This document shows, in pieces, positions 22,934-34,664 of a stretch of 64,000 bases of DNA. Origin of the DNA: Prostheceraeus crozeri (Eukaryota > Platyhelminthes > Polycladida > Euryleptidae); NCBI GenBank assembly GCA_907163375.1, contig CAJQUW010000529.1, positions 1 to 64,000 on the forward strand. Reading direction: 5' to 3'. The stretch's first letter is position 1, and each line of letters opens with the position of its first letter. The notes under the pieces were generated by a model. That model searched no databases and was not told the origin of the DNA. It worked only from the letters and a program-made list of their open reading frames with translations. Both the position numbers and the translations under genes were made by a program.

Positions 22934-25900
22934 CAGTCGCTGATACAGAGGAGGAGGTTGCAGTCGCGGACTGTGGGGAGGAGGTTGCAGTCGCGGACTG
23001 TGGGGAGGAGGTTGCAGTCGCGGACCGTGAGGAGGAGGTTGCAGTCGAGGACTGTGGGGAGGAGGTTGCAGTCGCGGACTGTGGGGAGGAGGTTGCAGGT
23101 TGCAGTCGCGGACTGTGGGGAGGAGGTTGCAGTCGCAGACGGTGGGGAGGAGGTTGCAGTCGCGGATCGTGGGGAGGAGGTTGCAGTCGCGGACTGTGGG
23201 GAGGAGGTTGCAGTCGCGGACTGTGGGGAGGAGGTTGCAGTCGCGGACTGTGGGGAGGAGGTTGCAGTCGCGGACCGTGGGGAGGAGGTTGCAGTCGCAG
23301 GCTGCGTGGAGGAGGTTGCAGTCGCGGACTGTGGGGAGGAGGTTGCAGTCGCTGACAGTGGGGAGGAGGTTGCAGTCGCGGACCGTGGGGAGGAGGTTGC
23401 AGTCGCGGACTGTGAGGAGGAGGTTGCAGTCGCGGACCGTGGGGAGGAGGTTGCAGTCGCGGACCGTGGGGAGGAGGTTGCAGTCGCGGACTGTGGGGAG
23501 GAGGTTGCAGTCGCGGACCGTGGGGAGGAGGTTGCAGTCGCGGACTGTGGGGAGGAGGTTGCAGTCGCGGACCGTGGGAGGAGGTTGCAGTCGCGGACGG
23601 TGGGAGGAGGTTGCAGTCGCGGACTGTGGGGAGGAGGTTGCAGTCGCGGACTGTGGGGAGGAGGTTGCAGTCGCGGACTGTGGGGAGGAGGTTGCAGTCG
23701 CAGACTGTGGGAGGAGGTTGCAGTCGCGGACTGTGAGGAGGAGGTTGCAGTCGCGGACTGTGGGAGGAGGTTGCAGTCGCAGACTGTGGGGAGGAGGTTG
23801 CAGTCGCGGACTGTGGGGAGGAGGTTGCAGTCGCGGACTGTGGGGAGGAGTTGCAGTCGCGGACTGTGGGGAGGAGGTTGCAGTCGCGGACTGTGGGGAG
23901 GAGGTTGCAGTCGCGGACTGTGGGGAGGAGGTTGCAGTCGCGGACTGTGGGAGGAGGTTGCAGTCGCGGACTGTGGGGAGGAGGTTGCAGTCGCGGACTG
24001 TGGGGAGGAGGTTGCAGTCGCGGACTGTGGGGAGGAGGTTGCAGTCGCGGACCGGGGGGAGGAGGTTGCAGTCGCGGACTGGTGGGCGGAGGTTGCAGTC
24101 GCGGACTGTGGGGAGGAGGTTGCAGTCGCGGACTGTGGGGAGGAGGTTGCAGTCGCGGACTGTGGGGAGGAGGTTGCAGTCGCGGACTGTGGGGAGGAGG
24201 TTGCAGTCGCGGACTGTGGGGAGGAGGTTGCAGTCGCGGACCGTGGGGAGGAGGTTGCAGTCGCGGACCGTGGGGAGGAGGTTGCAGTCGCGGACCGCGG
24301 GGAGGAGGTTGCAGTCGCGGACTGTGGGGAGGAGGTTGCAGTCGCGGACTGTGGGGAGGAGGTTGCAGTCGCGGACTGTGGGGAGGAGGTTGCAGTCGCT
24401 GATACCGAGGAGGAGGTTGCAGTCGCAGGCTGTGGGGAGGAGGTTGCAGTCGCGGACTGTGGGGAGGAGGTTGCAGTCGCGGACTGTGGGGAGGAGGTTG
24501 CAGTCGCGGACTGTGGGGAGGAGGTTGCAGTCGCAGGCTGTGGGGAGGAGGTTGCAGTCGCGGACTGTGAGGAGGAGGTTGCAGTCGCGGACTGTGCGGA
24601 GGAGGTTGCAGTCGCGGACGGTGAGGAGGAGGTTGCAGTCGCGGACTGTGGGGAGGAGGTTGCAGTCGCGGAGAGTGGGGAGGAGGTTGCAGTCGCGGAC
24701 GGTGGGGAGGAGGTTGCAGTCGCGTAGAGTGGGGAGGAGGTTGCAGTCGCGGACTGTGGGGAGGAGGTTGCAGTCGCGGACTGTGGGGAGGGGGTTGCAG
24801 TCGCGTACCGTGGGGAGGAGGTTGCAGTCGCGGACTGTGCGGAGGAGGTTGCAGTCGCGGACTGTGGGGAGGAGGTTGCAGTCCCGGACTGTGGAGAGGA
24901 GATTGCAGTCGCGGACTGTGGGGAGGAGGCTGCAGTCGCGGACTGTGGGGAGGAGGTTGCAGTCGCGGACTGTGGGGAGGAGGTTGCAGTCGCGGACTGT
25001 GAGGAGGAGGTTGCAGTCGCGGACCGTGGGGAGGAGGTTGCAGTCGCGGACTGTGGGGAGGAGGTTGCAGTCGCGGACTGTGGGGAGGAGGTTGAAGTCG
25101 CGGAGAGTGTGGAGGAGGTTGCAGTCGCGGACTGTGTGGAGGAGGTTGCAGTCGCGGAGAGTGTGGAGGAGGTTGCAGTCGCGGACTGTGGGGAGGAGGT
25201 TGCAGTCGCGGACTGTGGGGAGGAGGTTGCAGTCGCGGACTGTGGGGAGGAGGTTGCAGTCGCGGAGTGTGGGGAGGAGGTTGCAGTCACGGAGTGTGGG
25301 GAGGAGGTTGCAGTCGCGGAGTGTGGGGAGGAGGTTGCAGTCGAGGACTGCGGGGAGGAGGTTGCAGTCACGGAGTGTGGGGAGGAGGTTGCAGTCGCGG
25401 ACTGTGGGGAGGAGGTTGCAGTCGCGGACTGTGGGGAGGAGGTTGCAGTCGCGGACTGTGGGGAGGAGGTTGCAGTCGCGGACTGTGCGGAGGAGGTTGC
25501 AGTCGCGGACTGTGGGGAGGAGGTTGCAGTCGCGGACTGTGGGGAGGAGGTTGCAGTCGCGGACTGTGGGGAGGAGGTTGCAGTCGCGGACTGTGGGGAG
25601 GAGGTTGCAGTCGCGGACTGTGGGGAGGAGGTTGCAGTCGTGGACTGTGGGGAGGAGGTTGCAGTCGCGGACTGTGGGGAGGAGGTTGCAGTCGCGGACT
25701 GTGGGGAGGAGGTTGCAGTCGCGGACTGTGCGGAGGAGGTTGCAGTCGCGGACTGTGGGGAGGAGGTTGCAGTCGCGGACTGTGGGGAGGAGGTTGCAGT
25801 CGCGGACTGTGGGGAGGAGGTTGCAGTCGCGGACTGTGGGGAGGAGGTTGCAGTCGCGGACTGTGGGGAGGAGGTTGCAGTCGTGGACTGTGGGGAGGAG

Positions 25901-28900
25901 GTTGCAGTCGCGGACTGTGGGGAGGAGGTTGCAGTCGCGGACTGTGGGGAGGAGGTTGCAGTCGCGGACTGTGGGGAGGAGGTTGCAGTCGCGGACTGTG
26001 GGGAGGAGGTTGCAGTCGTGGACTGTGGGGAGGAGGTGCAGCCGCGGACTGTGTGGAGGAGGTTGCAGTCGCGGACTGTGGGGAGGAGGTTGCAGTCGCG
26101 AACTGTGAGGAGGAGGTTGCAGTCGCGGACTGTGGGGAGGAGGTTGCAGTCGCGGACTGTGGGGAGGAGGTTGCAGTCGCGGACTGTGAGGAGGAGGTTG
26201 CAGTCGCGGACTGTGAGATGGAGGTTGAAGTCGCAGACTGTGGGGAGGAGGTTGCAGTCGCGGACTGTGGGGAGGAGGTTGCAGTCGAGGGCTGTAGGGA
26301 GGAGGTTGCAGTCGCGGACTGTGCGAGGAGGTTGCAGTCGCGGAGAGTGGGGAGGAGGTTGCAGTCGCGAACTGTGGGGAGGAGGTTGCAGTCGCGGACT
26401 GTGGGGAGGAGGTTGCAGTCGCGGACTGTGGGGAGGAGGTTGCAGTCGCGGACTGTGGGGAGGAGGTTGCAGTCGCGGACTGTGGGGAGGAGGTTGCAGT
26501 CGCAGGCTGTGGGGAGGAGGTTGCAGTCGCGGACTGTGGGGAGGAGGTTGCAGTCGCGGACTGTGGGGAGGAGGTTGCAGTCGCGGACTGTGGGGAGGAG
26601 GTTGCAGTCGCGGACTGTGGGGAGGAGGTTGCAGTCGCGGACTGTGGGGAGGAGGTTGCAGTCGCGGACTGTGGGGAGGAGGTTGCAGTCGCGGACTGCG
26701 GGAGGGAGGTTGCAGTCGCGGACCGTGGGGAGGAGGTTGCAGTCGCGGACTGTGGGGAGGAGGTTGCAGTCGCGGACTGTGGGGAGGAGGTTGCAGTCGC
26801 GGACTGTGGGGAGGAGGTTGCAGTCGCGGACGGTGGGGAGGAGGTTGCAGTCGCGGACTGTGGGGAGGAGGTTGCAGTCGCGGACTGTGGGGAGGAGGTT
26901 GCAGTCGCGGACTGTGAGGAGGAGGTTGCAGTCGCGGACTGTGGGGAGGAGGTTGCAGTCGCGGACTGTGGGGAGGAGGTTGCAGTCGCCGACCGTGGGG
27001 AGGAGGTTGCAGTCGCGGACTGTGGGGAGGAGGTTGCAGTCGCAGGCTGTGAGGAGGAGGTTGCAGTCGCGGACTGTGGGGAGGAGGTTGCAGTCGCGGA
27101 CTGTGGGGAGGAGGTTGCAGTCGCGGACTGTGGGGAGGAGGTTGCAGTCGCAGACTGTGTGGAGGAGGTTGCAGTCGCGGACTGTGGGGAGGAGGTTGCA
27201 GTCGCGGACTGTGGGGAGGAGGTTGCAGTCGCGGAGAGTGGGGAGGAGGTTGCAGTCGCGGACTGTGGGGAGGAGGTTGCAGTCGCGGACTGTGAGGAGG
27301 AGGTTGCAGTCGCGGACTGTGGGGAGGAGGTTGCAGTCGCGGACTGTGGGGAGGAGGTTGCAGTCGCGGACTGTGGGGAGGAGGTTGCAGTCGCGGACCG
27401 TGGGGAGGAGGTTGCAGTCGCTGACTGTGGGGAGGAGGTTGCAGTCGCGGACTGTAGGGAGGAGGTTGCAGTCGCGGACTGTGAGGAGGAGGTTGCAGTC
27501 GCGGACTGTGGGGAGGAGGTTGCAGTCGCGGACGGTGGGGAGGAGGTTGCAGTCGCGGACAGTGGGGAGGAGGTTGCAGTCGCGGACTGTGGGGAGGAGG
27601 TTGCAGTCGCAGGCTGTGGGGAGGAGGTTGCAGTCGCGGACTGTGGGGAGGAGGTTGCAGTCGCGGACTGAGGGGAGGAGGTTGCAGTCGCGGACTGTGA
27701 GGAGGAGGTTGCAGTCGCGGACTGTGAGGAGGAGGTTGCAGTCGCAGGCTGTGGGGAGGAGGTTGCAGTCGCGGACTGTGAGGAGGAGGTTGCAGTCGCG
27801 GACTGTGGGGAGGAGGTTGCAGTCGCGGACTGTGGGGAGGAGGTTGCAGTCGCGGACTGTGGGGAGGAGGTTGCAGTCGCGGACTGTGGGGAGGAGGTTG
27901 CAGTCGCGGACTGTGGGGAGGAGGTTGCAGTCGCGGACGGTGAGGAGGAGGTTGCAGTCGCGGAGAGTGGGGAGGAGGTTGCAGTCGGAGACTGTGGGGA
28001 GGAGGTTGCAGTCGCGGACTGTGGGGAGGAGGTTGCAGTCGCGGACCGTGGGGAGGAGGTTGCAGTCGCGGACTGTGGGGAGGAGGTTGCAGTCGCAGGC
28101 TGCGTGGAGGAGGTTGCAGTCGCGGACTGTGAGGAGGAGGTTGCAGTCGCGGAGAGTGGGGAGGAGGTTGCAGTCGCGGACTGTGGGGAGGAGGTTGCAG
28201 TCGCGGACTGTGGGGAGGAGGTTGCAGTCGCGGACTGTGGGGAGGAGGTTGCAGTCGCGGACAGTGGGGAGGAGGTTGCAGTCGCGGACTGTGGGGAGGA
28301 GGTTGCAGTCGCGGACAGTGGGGAGGAGGTTGCAGTCGCGGACAGTGGGGAGGAGGTTGCAGTCGCGGACTGTGAGGAGGAGGTTGCAGTCGCGGACTGT
28401 GGGGAGGAGGTTGCAGTCGCCGACTGTGGGGAGGAGGTTGCAGTCGCGGACAGTGGGGAGGAGGTTGCAGTCGCGGACTGTGGGGAGGAGGTTGCAGTCG
28501 CGGACTGTGGGGAGGAGGTTGCAGTCGCGGACTGTGGGGAGGAGGTTGCAGTCGCGGACTGTGGGGAGGAGGTTGCAGTCGCGGACTGTGGGGAGGAGGT
28601 TGCAGTCGCGGACTGTGGGGAGGAGGTTGCAGTCGCGGACTGTGGGGAGGAGGTTGCAGTCGCGGACTGTGGGGAGGAGGTTGCAGTCGCGGACGGTGGG
28701 GAGGAGGTTGCAGTCGCGGACTGTGGGGAGGAGGTTGCAGTCGCGGACTGTGGGGAGGAGGTTGCAGTCGCGGACTGTGGGGAGGAGGTTGCAGTCGCGG
28801 ACTGTGGGGAGGAGGTTGCAGCCGCGGACTGTGGGGAGGAGGTTGCAGTCGCGCAGACTGGGGAGGAGGTTGCAGTCGCGGACTGTGAGGAGGAGGTTGC

Positions 28901-31900
28901 AGTCGCAGGCTGTGGGGAGGAGGTTGCAGTCGCGGACTGTGGGGAGGAGGTTGCAGTCGCGGAGAGTGGGGAGGAGGTTGCAGTCGCGGACTGTGGGGAG
29001 GAGGTTGCAGTCGCGGACTGTGGGGAGGAGGTTGCAGTCGCGGACGGTGGGGAGGAGGTTGCAGTCGCGGACTGTGGGGAGGAGGTTGCAGTCGCGGACT
29101 GTGGGGAGGAGGTTGCAGTCGCGGACTGTGGGGAGGAGGTTGCAGTCGCGGACAGTGGGGAGGAGGTTGCAGTCGCGGACTGTGGGGAGGAGGTTGCAGT
29201 CGCGGACTGTGCGGAGGAGGTTGCAGTCGCGGACTGTGGGGAGGAGGTTGCAGTCGCGGACAGTGGGGAGGAGGTTGCAGTCGCAGGCTGTGGGGAGGAG
29301 GTTGCAGTCGCGGACTGTGGGGAGGAGGTTGCAGTCGCGGAGAGTGGGGAGGAGGTTGCAGTCGCGGACTGTGGGGAGGAGGTTGCAATCGCGGATTGTG
29401 GGGAGGAGGTTGCAGTCGCCGACTGTGGGGAGGAGGTTGCAGTCGCGCAGACTGGGGAGGAGGTTGCAGTCGCGGACTGTGAGGAGGAGGTTGCAGTCGC
29501 AGGCTGTGGGGAGGAGGTTGCAGTCGCGGACTGTGGGGAGGAGGTTGCAGTCGCGGAGAGTGGGGAGGAGGTTGCAGTCGCGGACTGTGGGGAGGAGGTT
29601 GCAGTCGCGGACTGTGGGGAGGAGGTTGCAGTCGCGGACGGTGAGGAGGAGGTTGCAGTCGCGGACTGTGGGGAGGAGGTTGCAGTCGCGGACTGTGGGG
29701 AGGAGGTTGCAGTCGCCGACTGTGGGGAGGAGGTTGCAGTCGCGGAGAGTGGGGAGGAGGTTGCAGTCGGAGACTGTGGGGAGGAGGTTGCAGTCGCGGA
29801 CTGTGGGGAGGAGGTTGCAGTCGCGGACCGTGGGGAGGAGGTTGCAGTCGCGGACTGTGGGGAGGAGGTTGCAGTCGCAGGCTGCGTGGAGGAGGTTGCA
29901 GTCGCGGAGAGTGGGGAGGAGGTTGCAGTCGCGGACTGTGGGGAGGAGGTTGCAGTCGCGGACTGTGGGGAGGAGGTTGCAGTCGCGGACTGTGGGGAGG
30001 AGGTTGCAGTCGCGGACGGTGAGGAGGAGGTTGCAGTCGCGGAGAGTGGGGAGGAGGTTGCAGTCGCGGACTGTGGGGAGGAGGTTGCAGTCGCGGACAG
30101 TGGGGAGGAGGTTGCAGTCGCCGACTGTGGGGAGGAGGTTGCAGTCGCGGACTGTGAGGAGGAGGTTGCAGTCGCGGACTGTGGGGAGGAGGTTGCAGTC
30201 GCGGACTGTGGGGAGGAGGTTGCAGTCGCGGACAGTGGGGAGGAGGTTGCAGTCGCGGACTGTGGGGAGGAGGTTGCAGTCGCGGACTGCGGGGAGGAGG
30301 TTGCAGTCGCGGACTGTGGGGAGGAGGTTGCAGTCGCTGGCTGAGTGGAGGAGGTTGCAGTCGCGGAGAGTGGGGAGGAGGTTGCAGTCGCGGACTGTGA
30401 GGAGGAGGTTGCAGTCGCGGACTGTGGGGAGGAGGTTGCAGTCGCGGACTGTGGGGAGGAGGTTGCAGTCGCGGACTGTGGGGAGGAGGTTGCAGTCGCG
30501 GACTGTGGGGAGGAGGTTGCAGTCGCGGACTGTGGGGAGGAGGTTGCAGTCGCGGACTGTGGGGAGGAGGTTGCAGTCGCGGACTGTGGGGAGGAGGTTG
30601 CAGTCGCGGACTGTGGGGAGGAGGTTGCAGTCGCGGACTGTGGGGAGGAGGTTGCAGTCGCGGACTGTGGGGAGGAGGTTGCAGTCGCGGACAGTGGGGA
30701 GGAGGTTGCAGTCTCGGACTGTGGGGAGGAGGTTGCAGTCGCCGACGGTGGGGAGGAGGTTGCAGTCGCGGACTGTGGGGAGGAGGTTGCAGTCGCGGAC
30801 TGTGGGGAGGAGGTTGCAGTCGCCGACTGTGAGGAGGAGGTTGCAGTCGCGGCCTGTGAGGAGGAGGTTGCAGTCGCGGACTGTGGGGAGGAGGTTGCAG
30901 TCGCGGACTGTGGGGAGGAGGTTGCAGTCGCGGACTGTGGGGAGGAGGTTGCAGTCGCGGACTGTGGGGAGGAGGTTGCAGTCGCGGACTGTGGGGAGGA
31001 GGTTGCAGTCGCGGACTGTGGGGAGGAGGTTGCAGTCGCGGACGGTGAGGAGGAGGTTGCAGTCGCGGACTGTGGGGAGGAGGTTGCAGTCGCGGACTGT
31101 GGGGAGGAGGTTGCAGTCGCGGACTGTGGAGAGGAGGTTGCAGTCGCGGACTGTGGGGAGGAGGTTGCAGTCGCGGACTGTGGGGAGGAGGTTGCAGTCG
31201 CGGACGGTGGGGAGGAGGTTGCAGTCGCGGACTGTGGGGAGGAGGTTTTGCAGTCGCGGACTGTGGGGAGGAGGTTGCAGTCGCGGACTGTGGGGAGGAG
31301 GTTGCAGTCGCGGACGGTGGGGAGGAGGTTGCAGTCGCGGACTGTGGGGAGGAGGTTGCAGTCGCGGAGAGTGCGGAGGAGGTTGCAGTCGCGGACTGTG
31401 GGGAGGAGGTTGCAGTCGCGGAGAGTGGGGAGGAGGTTGCAGTCGCGGACTGTGGGGAGGAGGTTGCAGTCGCGGACTGTGGGGAGGAGGTTGCAGTCGC
31501 GGACTGTGGGGAGGAGGTTGCAGTCGCGGACTGTGCGGAGGAGGTTGCAGTCGCGGACGGTGGGGAGGAGGTTGCAGTCGCGGACTGTGGGGAGGAGGTT
31601 GCAGTCGCGGACTGTGGGGAGGAGGTTGCAGTCGCGGACCGTGGGGAGGAGGTTGCAGTCTCGGAGAGTGGGGAGGAGGTTGCAGTCGCGGACGGTGGGG
31701 AGGAGGTTGCAGTCGCGGACTGTGGGGAGGAGGTTGCAGTCGCGGACTGTGGGGAGGAGGTTGCAGTCGCGGACTGTGGGGAGGAGGTTGCAGTCGCGGA
31801 CTGTGGGGAGGAGGTTGCAGTCGCGGACTGTGGGGAGGAGGTTGCAGTCGCGGACGGTGAGGAGGAGGTTGCAGTCGCGGACTGTGGGGAGGAGGTTGCA

Positions 31901-31966
31901 GTCGCAGACTGTGGGGAGGAGGTTGCAGTCGCGGACTGTGGGGAGGAGGTTGCAGTCGCGGACTGT
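22934..31966. repeat. Giant 27-bp G-rich minisatellite, about 335 units
   Basis: The commonest unit is GGACTGTGGGGAGG followed by AGGTTGCAGTCGC (14 G, 4 C, 4 A, 5 T on the plus strand). Variation is concentrated in the segment before GGGGAGG: GGACTG, GGACCG, GGACGG, GGACAG, GGAGAG, AGGCTG and CGACTG. GTGAGG and GTGCGG also replace GTGGGG. A few units are off-length: 26 bp near 23,570, 23,600, 23,705, 23,758, 23,830, 23,947 and 26,322, and a TT insertion at 31,246. G+C is about two thirds, against about 36% in the flanks. Because 27 is a multiple of three and the unit lacks stops, very long open frames appear on both strands. These are by-products: they read as QPPPHSPRL, ATATSSPQS, VADCGEEVA or RTVGRRLQS repeats. 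Confidence 0.97.
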
Positions 31967-33777
31967 TGAAAATGGTCACATATTCTAAAAAAACACTATG
32001 TTCTTTTTTGCTTTTTACCCTAGCCATGGTACAGACGCACGGAGAGAAAGAGTACAAACGTCTATCAGTATTACACTGAACGAATACGATCTGTCCGTGG
32101 AAGACAAGACGGAACATGCGAATGAAGCGAGTGCTCACGGGTGACTTCACAACTTCTAAAAGAATGATAGTCCAGAGCTCATAAACATTTCCGATGGAAA
32201 AAATAGAAAATTTTCACATTCGGAGTCAGGTCCACAGACGATGTTCTTTTAAGTACACTTGAAATCAAACAATATGTCTATCAGCACTAAGGAACGCAAG
32301 CAACCAGTCATACGCGAAAAGCATTCACAAATACAGAGATTGTGACAGACATTTGAACGGAACTGAACAATAAACGACTTCAGAAAGTAGTCACTGATTA
32401 TGTTTAGGGATTGCAATTCGGCATTCATTGGGGTTTTGCTAATCTTGAAATAGCGACATTCGTTTAGTTGTCATTTTAGCCGTTATTCATGGATGTTTTG
32501 ATATTAATTTTGTAGTCAATGACTTCCTTGCCAATAGAAATTGAATAGACTATTGAATACATTTCGAAATTTTTCTTAATATTTATAATTCAGTATTGCA
32601 GTACATTACAGGTGTGTCAGTATATAACTACTTACATGTTTGATTACACAGTGTACAGTGTATATGCTCTCGACATGCATTCTAGTCATTGGTTCATGGA
32701 CTAGGAAAGTTAAGAAAATAGCAAGAATTTCAGAATTAGTTCGTCTAAACCTACAATTTGTACATTTTCCTACTTCGATTCTTTTCAGCAGCAAATCAAT
32801 TTGTTGTAAAGGCATGAAACTGTATATTCTACATTATAGAGATGAGATGATAACACATCAAGAACTGCGCGCTTAGAAATCGTAAAAACTCTTGCGTGAA
32901 CTTTTCTTCTTGCGACAGCTGTGCTGAGCTGAGCAAATTTGCTGATGGTGAATTCGGTCATGCCAAAAGTTTGCAGGGATATAATCAAAGAAACAAAAGC
33001 TTTGATGTCTCATGTGCGTATGTTGGAAGACTCTCAAGAGAGAAAAACTGTTTTGATAGCGGAATGTCTTTGAATTGTCATGGGTTTAGAGAAAACAAAG
33101 ATTCTGTCATGGAATTTGCAATATTATATTCGAGTGTACGGTATGATAGATAGTCATGACATGATTCAGAGACTTTTATCTATAAAAAGGACTCACATTG
33201 AAAATTATCGCTTTTTGCTAGTTGTACAAAATGCTTGCAAAAAAAGTGGCAAAATTCAGACGTTCAAAAAGCACACTTTCAAAAATGATTTATAAATTTG
33301 ACCTTCCAGTGGGCCCAATTCCAGCGATTCTTTGTCGAATCATGAAATGCGCTGAAGTCAAAAGTCACGAAAGCATAGGTTGTCTGATTTAGCTTTGCGA
33401 GGACCCCAACAAAATGTCTAGGGAGAATGCCCTCCGGAATGGTAAGGGCTATATGAGCAAAATTACTTGTTATTGCAAATCACAGTAAATTAGGTAGGCT
33501 AATAGAGTATTAGAATTATATAGTAGCGCAGATCATCTAGGAAATAGTACAAGAGGTGGAAGTACGCAGCTGCGAAAAGAAAGTACTGCGAAATATGTTT
33601 TGGAGTGTGATGCAATTTATATGTGGTTTGGACTACTTTCAGCCCCTTTCATGAATCTTTGCGCAGACATTTTGAGCGGAAATGAAATCCATGATGTTAG
33701 TAGTTCAACAACATCTTAGTTGCTTTTGATGATTAAATGTGTGATGAAAGAATTATTGATTTGAGCGTGCTTCACGC
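31967..33777. other. Intergenic sequence right of the minisatellite
   Basis: G+C falls back to background immediately. Open frames of 60-85 codons at 32,606-33,295 have no recognisable domain. Nothing here supports a gene. Confidence 0.45.
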
Positions 33778-33836
33778 GTAACTAAGGATGTTTAGGATCA
33801 TGTGTAAACTAATTACACATGACCGTCGCCTGCACG
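33778..33836. repeat. Fragment related to the TA-flanked MITE
   Basis: AAGGATGTTTAGGATCATGTG and TAATTACACATGACC match the inner parts of the terminal repeats at 20,280-20,732. They are brought close together, as if the interior had been deleted. Confidence 0.55.
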
Positions 33837-33883
33837 ATTTTGACTTTTATTGGATACTTCATGAGCAATGACCAATGGTAAAA

Positions 33884-34658
33884 CATATAGAGTAAGTATA
33901 TTAGGTAGAGCAGGAAGTCAGCATTTATTTAATCCCAACGTGTATACAGTTTCGATTTCATTAAATGAACTCGAGGTGAACACAGTTGGAATTGTTGCCA
34001 AATGTGAGATATGCAAATTTTTGCAGTTTTGAAGAAATGACCACGTGATTGTGTATTGCAATGCGAAAGGAATTGCGGTATTTTGCAGATCCTCCGTGTC
34101 ATGACAGCCTTGGAGAGGTAATAAATTCGACAGGCTGCTGTTACTTTCATGCTCAACCTCAAGAGTATTTTCTTAAGCGTGCTCATATCACAGGCAACCT
34201 ACCATTGGCAGAGCAAAATCACATAATCAAAGACAATTATCTCAATTAACTTCGAAAGATGGAAATGGGTCCCATCACTATTCAGATTCAAGAAATGAAA
34301 CATGAATTTAGTGAATCATGAAATCATGCCGGTGAAAATTGAATTAGAAACTTGAAATTTCAGCCAAGAAAGCACAATAAGATCTCGACTCTTCGTTGAA
34401 GACTTCTATCATAGTGCGGTTCATGAGTTTCAGCTTAATTTCCGTTTAGTTAAATCCTTTTGATATCCAACTTGTTTCATACCACTTATAAAGTGGCTTC
34501 ATGTCGATAGTATATAAATTTGCAAAAATTTAGCTTCTTAAACACTGCTGAAATAATTTTTTGGACCTCAGGAACGCAATCTCCGCAAATATAAAAATTT
34601 TCACTGTATACAGATACTTTTTGAGTCGACACTCTGCCTAGTATATAATCACTCTATG
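33884..34658 (-). mobile_element. 8-bp-TSD MITE family, inverted copy
   Basis: It starts CATATAGAGTAAGTATATTAG and ends ATAATCACTCTATG, running antiparallel to the 19,583 copy and sharing its internal blocks. No matching octamers flank it (tggtaaaa and attttggt). It abuts the next copy head to head, so rearrangement after insertion is likely. Confidence 0.8.
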
Positions 34659-34664
34659 ATTTTG

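Noticed and set aside
22933-32150. Very long open frames on both strands (up to about 2,260 codons) across the minisatellite
   Set aside because: A stop-free 27-bp unit is a multiple of three, so every frame stays open. The predicted peptides are simple translations of the repeat with no unique domain.
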